Shown: positions 1 through 10,051, counted from the stretch's first letter. The stretch: DNA of 64,000 nucleotides from Topomyia yanbarensis (GCF_030247195.1 NC_080671.1:432574539-432638538), one strand, 5' to 3'. Program-made: numbers and translations. Notes: generated by a model from the sequence alone, not told the origin.

Positions 1-2238
1 CAATACCCGGCGCACACCCAGACAACGTGTTCGATGTCGTGATAGCCCTCGTCACAAGCGCACAGACTACTCTCCGCAAGCCCAATACGCCGCAAATGCG
101 CATCCATGGTGTAGTGATTGGACATAAGTCGGGACATTACACGAATAAAATCCCGACCCACATCCATCCCCCCGAACCAAGGCTTCGTTGATACCTTTGG
201 GATAATCGAATGTAGCCATCGTCCAAGTTCCCCATTGCTCCACGAGGTTTGCCAACTGTTGAGCGTCCTCTGACGACAAATACTAAAAAATTCGTTGAAG
301 CAGATTGGTCTTTCGTATATGTCACCATTTAATGCGCCCACCTTTGCTAATGAGTCGGCCTTTTCATTGCCCGGGATAGAACAATGAGAGGGGACCCAAA
401 CAAAGGTAATCTGATAAGATTTTTCAGATAACGTACACAAGGACTCCTGTATCTTCCCCAGAAAATACGGTAATTGCTTTTTAGGCTTCACCGCACGAAG
501 AGCCTCGATAGAGCTGAGGCTGTCCGAAACGATGAAGTAGTGATCTGTGGGCAGAGTGTCGATGATCCCAAGGGTGTACTGAATTGCAGCTAACTCTGCG
601 ACGTAAACTGAAGCGGGATCATTGAGCTTGAATGAAGCGGTGATAGTATTGTTGAAGATACCGAAGCCAGTGGACCCATCGAGATTTGATCCGTCAGTGT
701 AAAACATTTTGTCGCAGTCGACTTCTCGGAATTTATTATAAAATATATTGGGGATCACCTGCGGGCGTATATGGTCCGGAATTCCACGAATCTCTTCCTT
801 CATGGATGTGTCGAAGAATACAGTAGAATCAGAAGTATCTAGGAAACGGACACGGTTGGGATTGTACGAAGAAGGATTGATGCTCTGTGCCATGTAGTCG
901 AAGTACAAGGACATAAAACGGGTTTGAGAATTAAGCTCGACGAGTCTCTCGAAGTTTTCAATTACCAACGGGTTCAGAATGTCACATCGGATGAGCAATC
1001 GATATGAGAGTTCCCAAAATCGATTTTTTAGCGGAAGAACGCCCGCCAGCACTTCGAGACTCATCGTATGGGTCGAGTGCATGCAACCCAAGGCAATGCG
1101 CAAGCAACGATACTGGATTCTCTCCAGTTTGATGAAGTGTATGTTCGCAGCGGAGCGGAAACAGAAACACCCGTACTCCATCACCGACAATATCGTTGTT
1201 TGGTACAACCTGATCAGGTCTCCTGGGTGAGCACCCCACCATGTTCCAGTTATTGTTCGGAGAAAATTGATCCTTTGTTGGCATTTCTGTTTCAGATACC
1301 TAATGTGACATCCCCAGGTACCTTTAGAGTCGAACCAGACCCCGAGATATTTAAATGTGAAAACCTGGTTGATCGTTGCACCCATTAATAGGAGCTGGAG
1401 TTGCGCCGGCTCACGCTTCCTAGAAAAAACAACCAACTCAGTTTTCTCCGTGGAGAACTCAATACCCAGCTGAAGAGCCCAAGCAGACAAATTGTCCAAG
1501 GTATTTTGTAATGGTCCTTGCAAGTCGGCAGCTTTGGGCCCTGTAACAGAGACCACCCCGTCGTCTGCAAGTTGCCTTAGCGTGCATGAATTGGCAAGAC
1601 AATCGTCAATGTCATTCACGTAGAAATTGTAGAGCAGGGGACTTAGACATGAGCCCTGGGGAAGACCCATGTAGCTAAATCGCGATGTTGTTAAATCGCC
1701 ATGCGAAAAGTGCATGTGCTTTTCAGACAACAGGTTTAGCAAAAAGTTATTTAAAATTGGCGAAAGACCATGCTGGTGCAGCTTCTCTGACAGAGTGTTG
1801 ATAGAAACTGAGTCAAAAGCCCCCTTAATATCCAAGAAGACTGATGCCATCTGCTCTCTGTTAGCATAGGCCATTTGGATTTCTGTAGAAAGCAACGCAA
1901 GGCAATCGTTCGTCCCTTTGCCTTTGCGGAAGCCAAATTGTGTATCTGACAGTAAGCCATTTGCTTCAACCCAATTGTCGAGGCGAAACATGATCATTTT
2001 CTCGAACAACTTCCGAATACAGGACAGCATTGCAATCGGCCGATACGAGTTGTGGTCGGAGGCTGGTTTTCCTGGTTTTTGGATGGCGATGACCTTCACT
2101 TGCCTCCATTCATAAGGGACAATGTTACCCTCAAGAAACTTGTTAAATAAATTCAACAGGCGCCTTTTTGCAGTGTCAGGCAGATTCTTCAGCAAGTTGA
2201 ATTTGATTCTGTCTAACCCTGGGGCGTTATTGTTGACG
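1..2238 (-). CDS. ORF2 reverse transcriptase and RNase H part (partial, open to the window edge)
   Basis: Reading the minus strand from about 2238 down to base 1, I find no stop codon, so this frame is open for roughly 740 codons and leaves the window. It copies LINE RNA into DNA at a nicked target. The RT blocks are visible: a YRPIAMLS block near 2040, FLDIKGAFDS near 1835, GLPQGSCLSP near 1650, and the catalytic LADD, whose two Asp codons lie at 1560-1565. An RNase H domain follows with its acidic residues: Asp in YTDGS (about 693), Glu in VAEL (about 596), Asp in SDSLSS (about 520) and Asp in EKADSLAK (about 353). A Cys/His segment near 10-70 (CACDEG...EHVVW) matches the usual LINE tail. 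It joins the endonuclease ORF upstream through a one-base frameshift near 2240. Confidence 0.85.
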
Positions 2239-3562
2239 ATAAGAGAGCAAGTGAGAACTCCACCATCGAAAACGGTGTTTCGTTCGCGGTATCGTGAGGA
2301 GACGCGGCGCGGCACGTTTTCTGTACCGGGACAGAGTCCGGACAGATCTTCTTGGCGAAAGCGAATATCCAACGGTTTGAATATTCCACGTTCTCGTTGG
2401 TACTATTACGGTTACGCATACGTCGAGCCTTACCCCAAAGAGTGCTCATCGCTGTTTCTCTCGTTAACCCGTCGACGAACCGGCGCCAATAACTGCGTTT
2501 TTTGGCTTTCATTAGACTCTTCATTCGCCTTTCTAACGACGCGTACTGTTGATAGCTAGCGGGTAACCCGTCTTCCCGGAAGGCCTTATATGCAGTGGAC
2601 TTTTCCGCGTACAGCTCTGAGCACTCTTTATCCCACCACAGGGTGGGAGATCGTCCATGGGTATTCGCGCTGGGTACTGGTTTAGTCTGAGCTTGATTCG
2701 CACTGTCGAGAATCAAGCCAGCCAAAAACCTGTACTCTTCCTCCGGAGGAAGTTCTTGAGTGGATTCGATTTTAACGGATATCGCGGTCGCGTAACTCTT
2801 CCAATCAATGTTCCGTGTGAGGTCATATGAGACATTGATTGTTTCCGATGGTCTTGAACCGTTAGCAATTGAAATCACGATAGGCAAATGATCGCTACCG
2901 TGGGGATCAGGGATCACCTTCCACATGCAATCTAACTGTAGCGATGTCGAGCAAAGCGACAAATCCAACGCGCTTGCGCGTGCTGGTGGTGTAGGAATCC
3001 GCGTCATTTCTCCCGTGTTTAAGATGGTCATGTTGAAATTATCGCAAAGATCTTGGATTAATGTTGATCTATTATCATCATGAAGACAGCCCCATACCGT
3101 ACCGTGCGAGTTAAAGTCTCCCAGAACTAGCCGCGGTGCCGGTAAGGATTCCGTGATATTACAAAGCGTTCGGTGCCCTACCGAGGCTCTAGGAGGAATG
3201 TAGATGGAAGCAATGCAAAGGTCTTTACCTTTGATTAAAACTTGACAAGCGACAATTTCAATGCCTGGTGTCGAAGGGAGGTTAATTCGGTTGAAAGAAT
3301 AGCACTTTTTGATCCCCAAAAGTACTCCTCCATAGGGGTTTTCTCGATCCAGACGAATTATATTAAAGTCGTGGAAGTTGAGATTTATATCGGAAGTTAA
3401 CCAAGTTTCACATAATGCGAAAGCATCACATTTTAAACTATTTAGTAAAAATTTAAAGGAATCGATTTTCGGGAAGATACTTCTGCTGTTCCACTGTAGA
3501 ACAGTGATCGAATAGGTGACCTCGTTCGATGACTTAGCCATCGAAGGATACGATCGCTGCAA
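2213..3562 (-). CDS. ORF2 AP-like endonuclease part
   Basis: 449 codons encode an exonuclease/endonuclease/phosphatase-fold domain that would nick target DNA to prime reverse transcription. Visible motifs in order: LQWNSRS near residue 24, FALCETW near 50, YGGVLLGI, ASIYIPP, LGDFNSHGTVWG near 148 and GSDHLPIV near 224, so the catalytic Asn, Glu, Asp and His positions all look intact. The start is probably the internal MAKSS Met at 3539-3541, which overlaps the end of ORF1; the first Met at 3562 is seven codons earlier. The frame ends at a TAG just past 2216 because of a one-base loss around 2238-2243, judged against the second copy at 12929-12960. The protein should continue into the RT frame. 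Confidence 0.88.
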   Translation of the reverse strand: MQRSYPSMAKSSNEVTYSITVLQWNSRSIFPKIDSFKFLLNSLKCDAFALCETWLTSDINLNFHDFNIIRLDRENPYGGVLLGIKKCYSFNRINLPSTPGIEIVACQVLIKGKDLCIASIYIPPRASVGHRTLCNITESLPAPRLVLGDFNSHGTVWGCLHDDNRSTLIQDLCDNFNMTILNTGEMTRIPTPPARASALDLSLCSTSLQLDCMWKVIPDPHGSDHLPIVISIANGSRPSETINVSYDLTRNIDWKSYATAISVKIESTQELPPEEEYRFLAGLILDSANQAQTKPVPSANTHGRSPTLWWDKECSELYAEKSTAYKAFREDGLPASYQQYASLERRMKSLMKAKKRSYWRRFVDGLTRETAMSTLWGKARRMRNRNSTNENVEYSNRWIFAFAKKICPDSVPVQKTCRAASPHDTANETPFSMVEFSLALLSSTITPQG

Positions 3563-4169
3563 GGAGGGGCCATTTAGTAGTCAACTGCTTCAAAAATGTT
3601 TGCACTATAGGGAGAAAACGTATCAGAAGGCTTTTAAGAGGATCAGTAACATTGAAAGCTGTGAAAATTAAGTCCACTATGTCAGAAAATTTCATTAGTT
3701 CGCTACTGGACTGAGTATCTGTTTGAAAAAAGGGGACACTTGGGGTTTTGGATGTCCCTGGAAGTGGTGGGTACTCCTTGTTAGAATTAATATTTCCAAG
3801 TCCTGGAGCAAATTGCGTCGGCTTTTGTGCATCACTTCCGTTGGATTTATTGGTTGTAGATGGCGCACTCTGAGTGGACGACACCTTGGCACCCTTACGA
3901 GGCAATGTAGGGGAGGCTGGATTTCTCCTCTTCCTGGATTCCCCTGGGTTAACCAAAGATGTTCCCTCTCGTGGGTCGTCAGATTCTTGCTCAACGTTAG
4001 CCAAACCAGCATAGGGATTTTCGGACAGGATAGATGGCGAAGCATTCTTTAGCATTTCTGCATAAGAACGCCTTGAGCGTTCCTTAAGGGAGCGCATAAT
4101 TTTATCCCCGCGCTGCTTGTACGCAGGACATGATTTAAGAGCATGTGAAGGGCCCCGCAGCAAATACAC
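3534..4169 (-). CDS. ORF1 (Gag-like) C-terminal part, out of frame with N-terminal part
   Basis: This frame carries the second half of ORF1: the end of a third zinc knuckle (GPSHALKSCPAYK), a basic stretch (KERSRRSYAEML), a Ser/Pro/Thr-rich linker, and a C-terminal hydrophobic segment. It overlaps the N-terminal frame at 4049-4169. The two frames would be one ORF if a single base were not missing in the G/C run at about 4152-4156, which lies exactly inside the third CCHC motif. The overlap with ORF2 (3534-3562) suggests coupled or reinitiated translation. The role, nucleic-acid chaperone and RNP former, is known for the family and inferred here. Confidence 0.75.
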   Translation of the reverse strand: MYLLRGPSHALKSCPAYKQRGDKIMRSLKERSRRSYAEMLKNASPSILSENPYAGLANVEQESDDPREGTSLVNPGESRKRRNPASPTLPRKGAKVSSTQSAPSTTNKSNGSDAQKPTQFAPGLGNINSNKEYPPLPGTSKTPSVPFFQTDTQSSSELMKFSDIVDLIFTAFNVTDPLKSLLIRFLPIVQTFLKQLTTKWPLLAAIVSFDG

Positions 4170-4867
4170 TTTTCAGTTTCTTTGTCACAAGAGTCATCCT
4201 CATGCTCTCCTTCGCATTTGCCGCATCGTTTCTTATTTCCACAATATGTGGCTGTGTGGCCCAACTGCTTGCAATTGCTGCAGTTCATGACCCGCGGTAC
4301 GAACAGGCGAACTGGTAGGCGAACCTTGTCAAGGAGGATGTAGTTGGGAAGAGAGGACCCGGCGAATGTCACCCGAATCGAGCCTGATAGAGAGTAGGTA
4401 GTCTTACCTCCCTCGGTGTTTGCGGTATACAATTGTTTGCATTCCAAGATCTTAATCTGTTCAAGTAAGGGGTCCTTAAAGCAGCCAACCCCGTGCTCCA
4501 ACAGTTCTTCGCATTTCAGGCCCGGTTCGGACACTACCCCATCGATTTCACAGGCCACACAAGGCACGTACGCTTTAAATTCCCGCGTAAAGCGCTCACA
4601 GCAAGCAATCGCGTTTGCCTGGCCGAGATCACTCACTAGAACACGTATCTTGTTTGCCCGAACACGTGTTATCTGAGTTACGGCCGGGTAAGCAGTCAGA
4701 TCTCGAGAAAGTTTTAATATATTAACCGGTTTCTCTCCGGTCCGAAAATATACCACCCATGGCCCAGAGGAACCTTCTGGGTACTGCTTTATACGGGGAG
4801 CAATGCGAGTATTAGGGGGATCAGGGACTTCCATGATTACATCAGATGGTATTTCGCCCTCGGCCAT
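4049..4867 (-). CDS. ORF1 (Gag-like zinc-knuckle protein) N-terminal part
   Basis: The first 272 codons begin MAEGEIPSDV and contain an RNA-binding-like region (PVNILKLSRDL...TRVRANKIRVLVSD) followed by CCHC zinc knuckles near residues 195-240: CSNCKQLGHTATYC, CGKCEGEHEDDSC and the start of a third, CICCG. ORF1 proteins of this type bind the element's RNA. After the third Cys pair the frame goes astray (residues after CICCG are not family-like) because of the one-base lesion near 4152-4156. The start Met is taken because it is the first in frame and directly follows an AT-rich leader. Confidence 0.85.
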   Translation of the reverse strand: MAEGEIPSDVIMEVPDPPNTRIAPRIKQYPEGSSGPWVVYFRTGEKPVNILKLSRDLTAYPAVTQITRVRANKIRVLVSDLGQANAIACCERFTREFKAYVPCVACEIDGVVSEPGLKCEELLEHGVGCFKDPLLEQIKILECKQLYTANTEGGKTTYSLSGSIRVTFAGSSLPNYILLDKVRLPVRLFVPRVMNCSNCKQLGHTATYCGNKKRCGKCEGEHEDDSCDKETEKCICCGALHMLLNHVLRTSSAGIKLCAPLRNAQGVLMQKC

Positions 4868-5162
4868 TTAAGCACGAGGGCAGAGCGTTATATAAACGGG
4901 AATGTGTCTTATTATTTGATTACAAGGTAGAGTAAAAGTAGGGAAAAGGAAAGAAAGCAAACGAGGAAAAAAATAAGGCAAAACTTATCTGCAAACAACG
5001 TCGATTGTTCCGCACCAGCGAAAACAATGTACTGGATTTACTGCCGGCACCAGCAGAATGGCAGCTAACGAACGAACAAAGGATGACCTTGAATCACTGT
5101 AATTTACACACCGAACACCACTGTGAAATATAACGATCCGTTCCGTTCAAAGGTTGGGAGAC
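4868..5162. other. leader of copy A and junction
   Basis: About 300 bases without a gene. The part next to 4867 is probably the 5' leader (internal promoter) of the I-type LINE. I see no TATA box or clear target duplication and cannot fix the element end. Confidence 0.4.
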
Positions 5163-6077
5163 GTATGTGATTTGTTTTTGTTTTGTGAACTTCGATCACA
5201 GTTTCCACCATGTCATTACGAAATCGATTTTCTGTACGTGAACTAGTTCACAACTTTATGAACATTATTCATAAAACCAATGGTTGACTCATGATGTTAT
5301 TCATAGAATCAAAATCAAAAAATTCTGGATATTGTATCGTGAACTATTTCACTTAAATTGGAATTTTATTCATGAATCCATTCAATCCTCGTAAATTAAT
5401 TCATATCCGTGCTCGTGAAATCGTTAACAAAATCATGAAATCTTATTCATGTATTCGTTAACTGTTTCATGATTCCTAGTAGTCACGACTGACACAAAAT
5501 TATAAAATATTTTTCCTGTGTTCATGAACTAGTTCATGATTTCAAGTACAATATTTACGATCTACATTGTGTGCTTAAAATATTTAAAATATTTTTCTAA
5601 TCATTTTCGATTTTATGCAACTTAATAATGAAATTTTCACGTGAGTTCTTTTACAAAATTTGGCGTATTATTTATTGAATCATTTTTAATGCAGTAATAG
5701 GTACGAGCGTTTGACATAAGAAATATATTTGGACCTCGAACATCGTGATTCATTCGACAAGGTTCAGTGTGATGTCTGAACAGAAAACGAAAACTACAAA
5801 TCCTGTTCGTGATATAATTCACAGAATAAAATGGCTGAGATCATGAACATGAATCACACAACTCGAGACATAAATGTCAAAAATCGTAACTATGACCCTG
5901 AAATCAAGAACACGAATAAACATAAATCTTTACTTGTGACTCGAATATCACGACAACATGAATAGAAATTACGAAAATCATGACAAATTTCCTGAAACTA
6001 TGAATATAAATCACATTAATCGTGATTAAAATTTGAAAAATCGCGACTAAGATCCTCAGATCATGAATATGAATCAC
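5163..6077. repeat. CATGAA-rich foldback-like element, left part
   Basis: This stretch is packed with short palindromic words such as GTGAACTAGTTCAC, TTCATGAA, CATGAAT and AATCATGA. Its right half is built from degenerate units of roughly 70 bases resembling AATCATGAACATAAATCAC followed by CGTGACTAAGATCCTGAAAT. The same pattern resumes at 9498 after the CR1 element. The outer ends look like an imperfect inverted repeat (GATCAC...TTACGAAATCG near 5190-5225 against the complement of 9840-9880). No protein is encoded. I read it as one non-coding foldback or satellite-like element split by the CR1 insertion. Confidence 0.6.
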
Positions 6078-9000
6078 ATGACGGTGAGCGACATCGGACT
6101 ACCTGCCGAATCGGCAACTTCTTCTGTGTCAGGTAAAGCCAAGAAGGGTATATGTCCTTCCGAAGCACTTCAAGATGCTGCACACCCTCAATGTAAATTT
6201 CACTTACAGTCTGCTGATGAACACAACTCAATCGACTCTACCGCTCCAGCGAACCTTCAATGTCAAAATGATAATTTCGATCGCATCGCATCTGTCCGCT
6301 CAGGTAAACATTTGAATAATATATGTCCTTCCGAAGCTACACGTGATACTGCGCACCTTCAAGTATGCCTCCCATTGCAGTCAGCCGCTAGACACAACAG
6401 TTATGACGCAGTCATTCCCTCCGTATCGCAGCTTGTTCCCCTTCCTGACAACAGTACATCCTGCTGTCCCCGCGCTATTTGCGGTGAAAGTGATCATCGA
6501 GCCCGCAGTCCTGAAACTTGGAATGCAGCACGACACCTCTCACATGACACTGATGGTTTGCGGATTTACTATCAGAACGCGAGAGGGCTTAAGACGAAAA
6601 TTGATGACGTGTATTTAGCTGCTGTGGACGGTGACAACGATGTTTGCGTCTTCACCGAAACATGGCTCGATGCGCGTATAACATCAGTGCAGCTTTTTGG
6701 CGATGCTTATACCGTATACCGTGCGGACCGAAATAGTGGCAACAGTATTCGTGGACGTGGAGGAGGAGTTTTGATTGCTGTTTCCACCGCATTTGCCTCA
6801 TGTGAGATTGATGTAGGTAGTTTAACCAGTGTTGAGGCTGTTTGGGTTAGAATTACAACTCCATCGAGGAACTTTTATATTGGTGCTGCCTATATTCCTC
6901 CTGAAAAGCGACTCGACTGCAATATCATGCAACTTCACATGGATGCTGTGAATAACGCTTCTTCACAAGCTGGCGCGGATGGCGTGATGATTGTCCTTGG
7001 TGATTTCAATCAGCCAGGGCTCATATGGGTGCCGTCACGACACGGATACGCTTACCCAGACCCGATTGCTTCGACAACTAACATCGCCAGTCGTTTGCTA
7101 CTGGACGGATTTGCTTTCAATGGGATAAGTCAAGTAAGCATGATTCCTAACCACCAGTCACGCTTTCTGGATCTCGTCTTTGTTAGTGAAACTATTATAC
7201 CTGTATGTTCCGTCAATGAAGCATCCAGCGTGATTGTTCCACTTGACAACTTTCATCCCGCGCTTGAAATCTCAATTGGCACTATTCGATCAGTTCAGTA
7301 TGTAGAAACTCTTTCTGTCGACCGTCTCAACTTTCGCAAAACTGATTTTGTAAAGCTGCGCAGTTCTCTGTCGCAAATTGATTGGAGTGTACTGCATGCC
7401 CAAGTGAGTGTTAATGCTGCAGTTGCCATCTACAAGCGACTACTACTGAACTGTGTTGAGACCTCAGTGCCTAAATGTCAGCCTCCTAGCAAGCCACCCT
7501 GGTCAAACAGCACTCTTCGAAAGCTAAAACGTACTCGAGCAAAAACCCTACGTGCGTACACAAATCGACGGTGTCCTCTTTCTAAGCGCATGTTCACTTT
7601 AGCCCGTAATGAGTATCGTTGTTACAACAAGCTTCTGTACACACGCTATGTAAACCGCATCCAGAATAATCTACGCCGAAACCCGAAGGGCTTTTGTTCA
7701 TTTGTCAACACGAAGCGAAAAGAAACTGGACTTCCATCAAGGATGCTTTACGACGGTGAAGAAGCTACGACAACTGTGGCGAAATGTACGCTGTTTGCCA
7801 GATTCTTCTCGAGTGTTTTTTCAACTGACTCGCCAACCGCAAACGAACTCGAAAATGCCTCTCGCGACGTTCCTGCTTGTGCTGTTGATTTGGATGTGTT
7901 TACTGTCTCTGAACAAATGGTTATATGTGCAATTCGGAAAACCAAGTCATCTTATGCACTTGGCCTCAGTGCCAGACCTTCAACTGTATTGAAAAAATGT
8001 TCGGACTTACTTGTAATACCACTTGCATATATTTTTAACCTATCGCTTCAGCAGCAAACGTTTCCTGAGGATTGGAAATGCTCAGTTATGTTCCCGGTAT
8101 TCAAGAAAGGTGACAAACGCAACATAGCGAACTATCGCGGAATCACTTCGCTAGGAGTCGAATCTAAAGTGTTTGAATCAATTATCAACGAGGCGTTATT
8201 TTCTGCTTGTCGACACTACATTAGTACATCTCAGCACGGATTTTTCCCAGGACGTTCAGTCGAGATGAATCTCGTCTGCTTTACGTCATTTTGTACGGAA
8301 CAAATGTCTAAGAAATTGCAGGTGAATACTATTTACACCGATCTAAAGGCAGTTTTTGATAGAGTTAATCATGAGATACTGATAACAAAGCTAGGGTGTT
8401 CTACTAGATTCTGCAATTGGCTTCGATCCTACCTTGTGTACCGTGAAATCGTTGTTCAAATTGGCGATATTGTTTCAGAATCCTTTTTCAACACTTCCGG
8501 AGTTCCTCAAGGTAGTACGCTAGGTCCACTACTTTTTTCACTGTTCGTGAACGATGCGGTTTTCGTTCTAAGCCGTGGAGGAAAGCTGTTTTTTGCCGAT
8601 GACTTAAATTTTTTTCTTGTTATACGGAATGAAGCCGATTGCCGTGAGCTACAGCATCTTATTGACACCTTTTATAGCTGGTGTGTAAGAAACATGATGG
8701 TCCATAGCGTTGCAAAATGTTTTGTCATCAGCTATTATCGAACGAGAAATATTATTACCTTCAACTATAACATCGCAGGAACTCTACTACAACGCGTTGA
8801 CCACGTGAAGGATATAGGAGTCATTCTTGATGATAAGCTAACGTATACTCATCATTTCTCAGCAACCATCGACAGATCCAATCGTTTGCTGGGATTTATT
8901 TTCAAAATATCCAATGAATTTCGGGATCCTCTATGCTTCAAGGCTCTTTATTGCTCATTGGTGCGCCCGCAATTGGAATTTGCAAACGTCGTTTGGTGCC

Positions 9001-9416
9001 CGTATCAAGCTACGTGGAGCCTTAGGATCGAAGCAGTCCAGCGTAAATTCATACGATATACGTTACGTGAATTGCCGTGGAACGATCCATTAAACCTGCC
9101 ACCATACGAGGACCGTTGTCGTCTTTTAGGACTTAATACTTTAACACGCCGGAGACATGAAGCGCAAGCTACCTTCGTGTCAAAGATTCTGCTGGCTGAA
9201 TATGATGATCCGGTGCTACTAGCGCAAATCAACCTCTACGCGCCTATCCGTTCTCTTCGCCCTCGAGCCCTGCTGCATTCTGAAATGCGCAGCACTAACT
9301 ACGCTGCCAATAGTCCAATTTTAGCAATGAGTCGTCGCTTCAACGAGTTTGCTGAAATTTTTGACTTCGTCATGAACTCTTCGCAGTTTCGTCGTCGTGT
9401 ATTGTCACTATTTTAA
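6063..9416 (+). CDS. CR1-type ORF2: endonuclease-reverse transcriptase, unbroken
   Basis: 1117 codons without a stop. The N-terminal 160 residues are low-conservation and hold two diverged direct repeats 57 codons apart (both with ICPSEA and LQSA). The endonuclease follows: IYYQNARGL near residue 169, FTETWLD near 198, AAYIPPE, VLGDFNQPGLIW near 312 and DLVFVS. The RT follows: NYRGITSLG near 690, YTDLKAVFDRVNH near 757, SGVPQGSTLGPLLF near 813 and the catalytic FFADDL near 843. A thumb and a C-terminal tail end at RRRVLSLF. The first five codons come from flanking CATGAA repeat DNA, so the natural start was upstream and is lost. The protein would nick DNA and reverse transcribe the element RNA. 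One RT block has a Val next to the AFDR core (KAVFDR for the usual KAAFDR), probably tolerable. Confidence 0.9.
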   Translation: MNMNHMTVSDIGLPAESATSSVSGKAKKGICPSEALQDAAHPQCKFHLQSADEHNSIDSTAPANLQCQNDNFDRIASVRSGKHLNNICPSEATRDTAHLQVCLPLQSAARHNSYDAVIPSVSQLVPLPDNSTSCCPRAICGESDHRARSPETWNAARHLSHDTDGLRIYYQNARGLKTKIDDVYLAAVDGDNDVCVFTETWLDARITSVQLFGDAYTVYRADRNSGNSIRGRGGGVLIAVSTAFASCEIDVGSLTSVEAVWVRITTPSRNFYIGAAYIPPEKRLDCNIMQLHMDAVNNASSQAGADGVMIVLGDFNQPGLIWVPSRHGYAYPDPIASTTNIASRLLLDGFAFNGISQVSMIPNHQSRFLDLVFVSETIIPVCSVNEASSVIVPLDNFHPALEISIGTIRSVQYVETLSVDRLNFRKTDFVKLRSSLSQIDWSVLHAQVSVNAAVAIYKRLLLNCVETSVPKCQPPSKPPWSNSTLRKLKRTRAKTLRAYTNRRCPLSKRMFTLARNEYRCYNKLLYTRYVNRIQNNLRRNPKGFCSFVNTKRKETGLPSRMLYDGEEATTTVAKCTLFARFFSSVFSTDSPTANELENASRDVPACAVDLDVFTVSEQMVICAIRKTKSSYALGLSARPSTVLKKCSDLLVIPLAYIFNLSLQQQTFPEDWKCSVMFPVFKKGDKRNIANYRGITSLGVESKVFESIINEALFSACRHYISTSQHGFFPGRSVEMNLVCFTSFCTEQMSKKLQVNTIYTDLKAVFDRVNHEILITKLGCSTRFCNWLRSYLVYREIVVQIGDIVSESFFNTSGVPQGSTLGPLLFSLFVNDAVFVLSRGGKLFFADDLNFFLVIRNEADCRELQHLIDTFYSWCVRNMMVHSVAKCFVISYYRTRNIITFNYNIAGTLLQRVDHVKDIGVILDDKLTYTHHFSATIDRSNRLLGFIFKISNEFRDPLCFKALYCSLVRPQLEFANVVWCPYQATWSLRIEAVQRKFIRYTLRELPWNDPLNLPPYEDRCRLLGLNTLTRRRHEAQATFVSKILLAEYDDPVLLAQINLYAPIRSLRPRALLHSEMRSTNYAANSPILAMSRRFNEFAEIFDFVMNSSQFRRRVLSLF

Positions 9417-9492
9417 TTATGTTTAGTTTACCTTAGTTTAGTATAGTTCATTAAGACAAATTGTCAGTTGGACTTTTTTTACACAAATACAA
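6083..9492 (+). mobile_element. CR1-type (T1/Q-like) LINE, 5'-truncated, ORF2 intact
   Basis: The element carries a single long ORF2 with endonuclease and RT but no RNase H, as in CR1-group LINEs of mosquitoes. It has a short 3' UTR rich in TTTAGTTTA motifs and ends in a short ACAAATACAAATG tail instead of poly(A). ORF1 is absent, so the copy is 5'-truncated. The same five bases, ATGAC, stand at 6078-6082 and 9493-9497 and may be the target duplication. The CATGAA repeat continues directly on both sides, which supports an insertion into it. The group assignment is from remembered family resemblance. Confidence 0.85.
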
Positions 9493-9497
9493 ATGAC

Positions 9498-9912
9498 TAA
9501 AATATGACGATAACGTGAATAGAAATTATGAAATTCGCGACCGAGATCCTGAAATCCTTAACATAAATCCCACCAGTCTGACTGAAAAATCCGATAATAA
9601 GCTTACGACCAAAATAGCACGGTATCGTGATGATAAAACACAAAAATCGCGAATAAGTTCCTGAAATCATGAACATCGTTTAACTGTCGGCTGTGTATTC
9701 CCAAATTATAAACAAGAATCATAATAAAAGCTAATTATTAACATTCGAATGTGACGCCGGGGCGAACTAGTTTTTTGGAACCGCAAATAGTTTCATGAAT
9801 ACGAGATTTAGTATTCAAAATTTCAGGAACTTGGTCACGATTTTCGTAAATCGTTCAGCTCACGAAGTCGTGATCTTTTGTTCATGAATTCATGAACGGA
9901 TTTTTTTCCCTA
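9498..9912. repeat. CATGAA-rich foldback-like element, right part
   Basis: Continues the degenerate units of the left part (ACGTGAATAGAAATTATGAAA, GATCCTGAAAT) and ends in words such as TTTCATGAATACGAG and TTCATGAATTCATGAAC. Positions 9817-9858 share about 40 bases with 45795-45836, differing at about three places, so part of this element also occurs elsewhere in the window. No coding potential seen. Confidence 0.6.
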
Positions 9913-10051
9913 TAATTGCAAGAGGTTCTCATCTTGCTCAGTTCAAAAGCTAGAAATCGCTACGCTGCTATAGCTGGGCAAATTAGCAAACTTACCCGTG
10001 CGCCGCTTTGTCTATTTGCAAAAGCAAAAATTAATTCTTTCTACCTAGTCT

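Larger units (their letters stand above)
1..5100 (-). mobile_element. I-type non-LTR retrotransposon (LINE), copy A, nearly complete, 3' end outside window
   Basis: The minus strand reads, in order, a leader, a zinc-knuckle ORF1, then an ORF2 with AP-like endonuclease, reverse transcriptase and RNase H. That order with RNase H is known for the I/LOA/R1-type LINE groups; I place it near the I group by general resemblance only. ORF1 and ORF2 overlap by a few bases, as is common in LINEs. I see two damaging changes, both single-base frameshifts (about 4152-4156 and about 2238-2243). The 5' end is not fixed; the sequence upstream of 4867 to about 5100 has no long ORF and is taken as leader. A decayed relative lies at 12878-15600 on the other strand. 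Confidence 0.85.

Noticed and set aside
1751..1969. 72-codon minus frame within the LINE RT
   Set aside because: Out-of-frame shadow; the real RT frame over the same bases is open and carries the conserved motifs.
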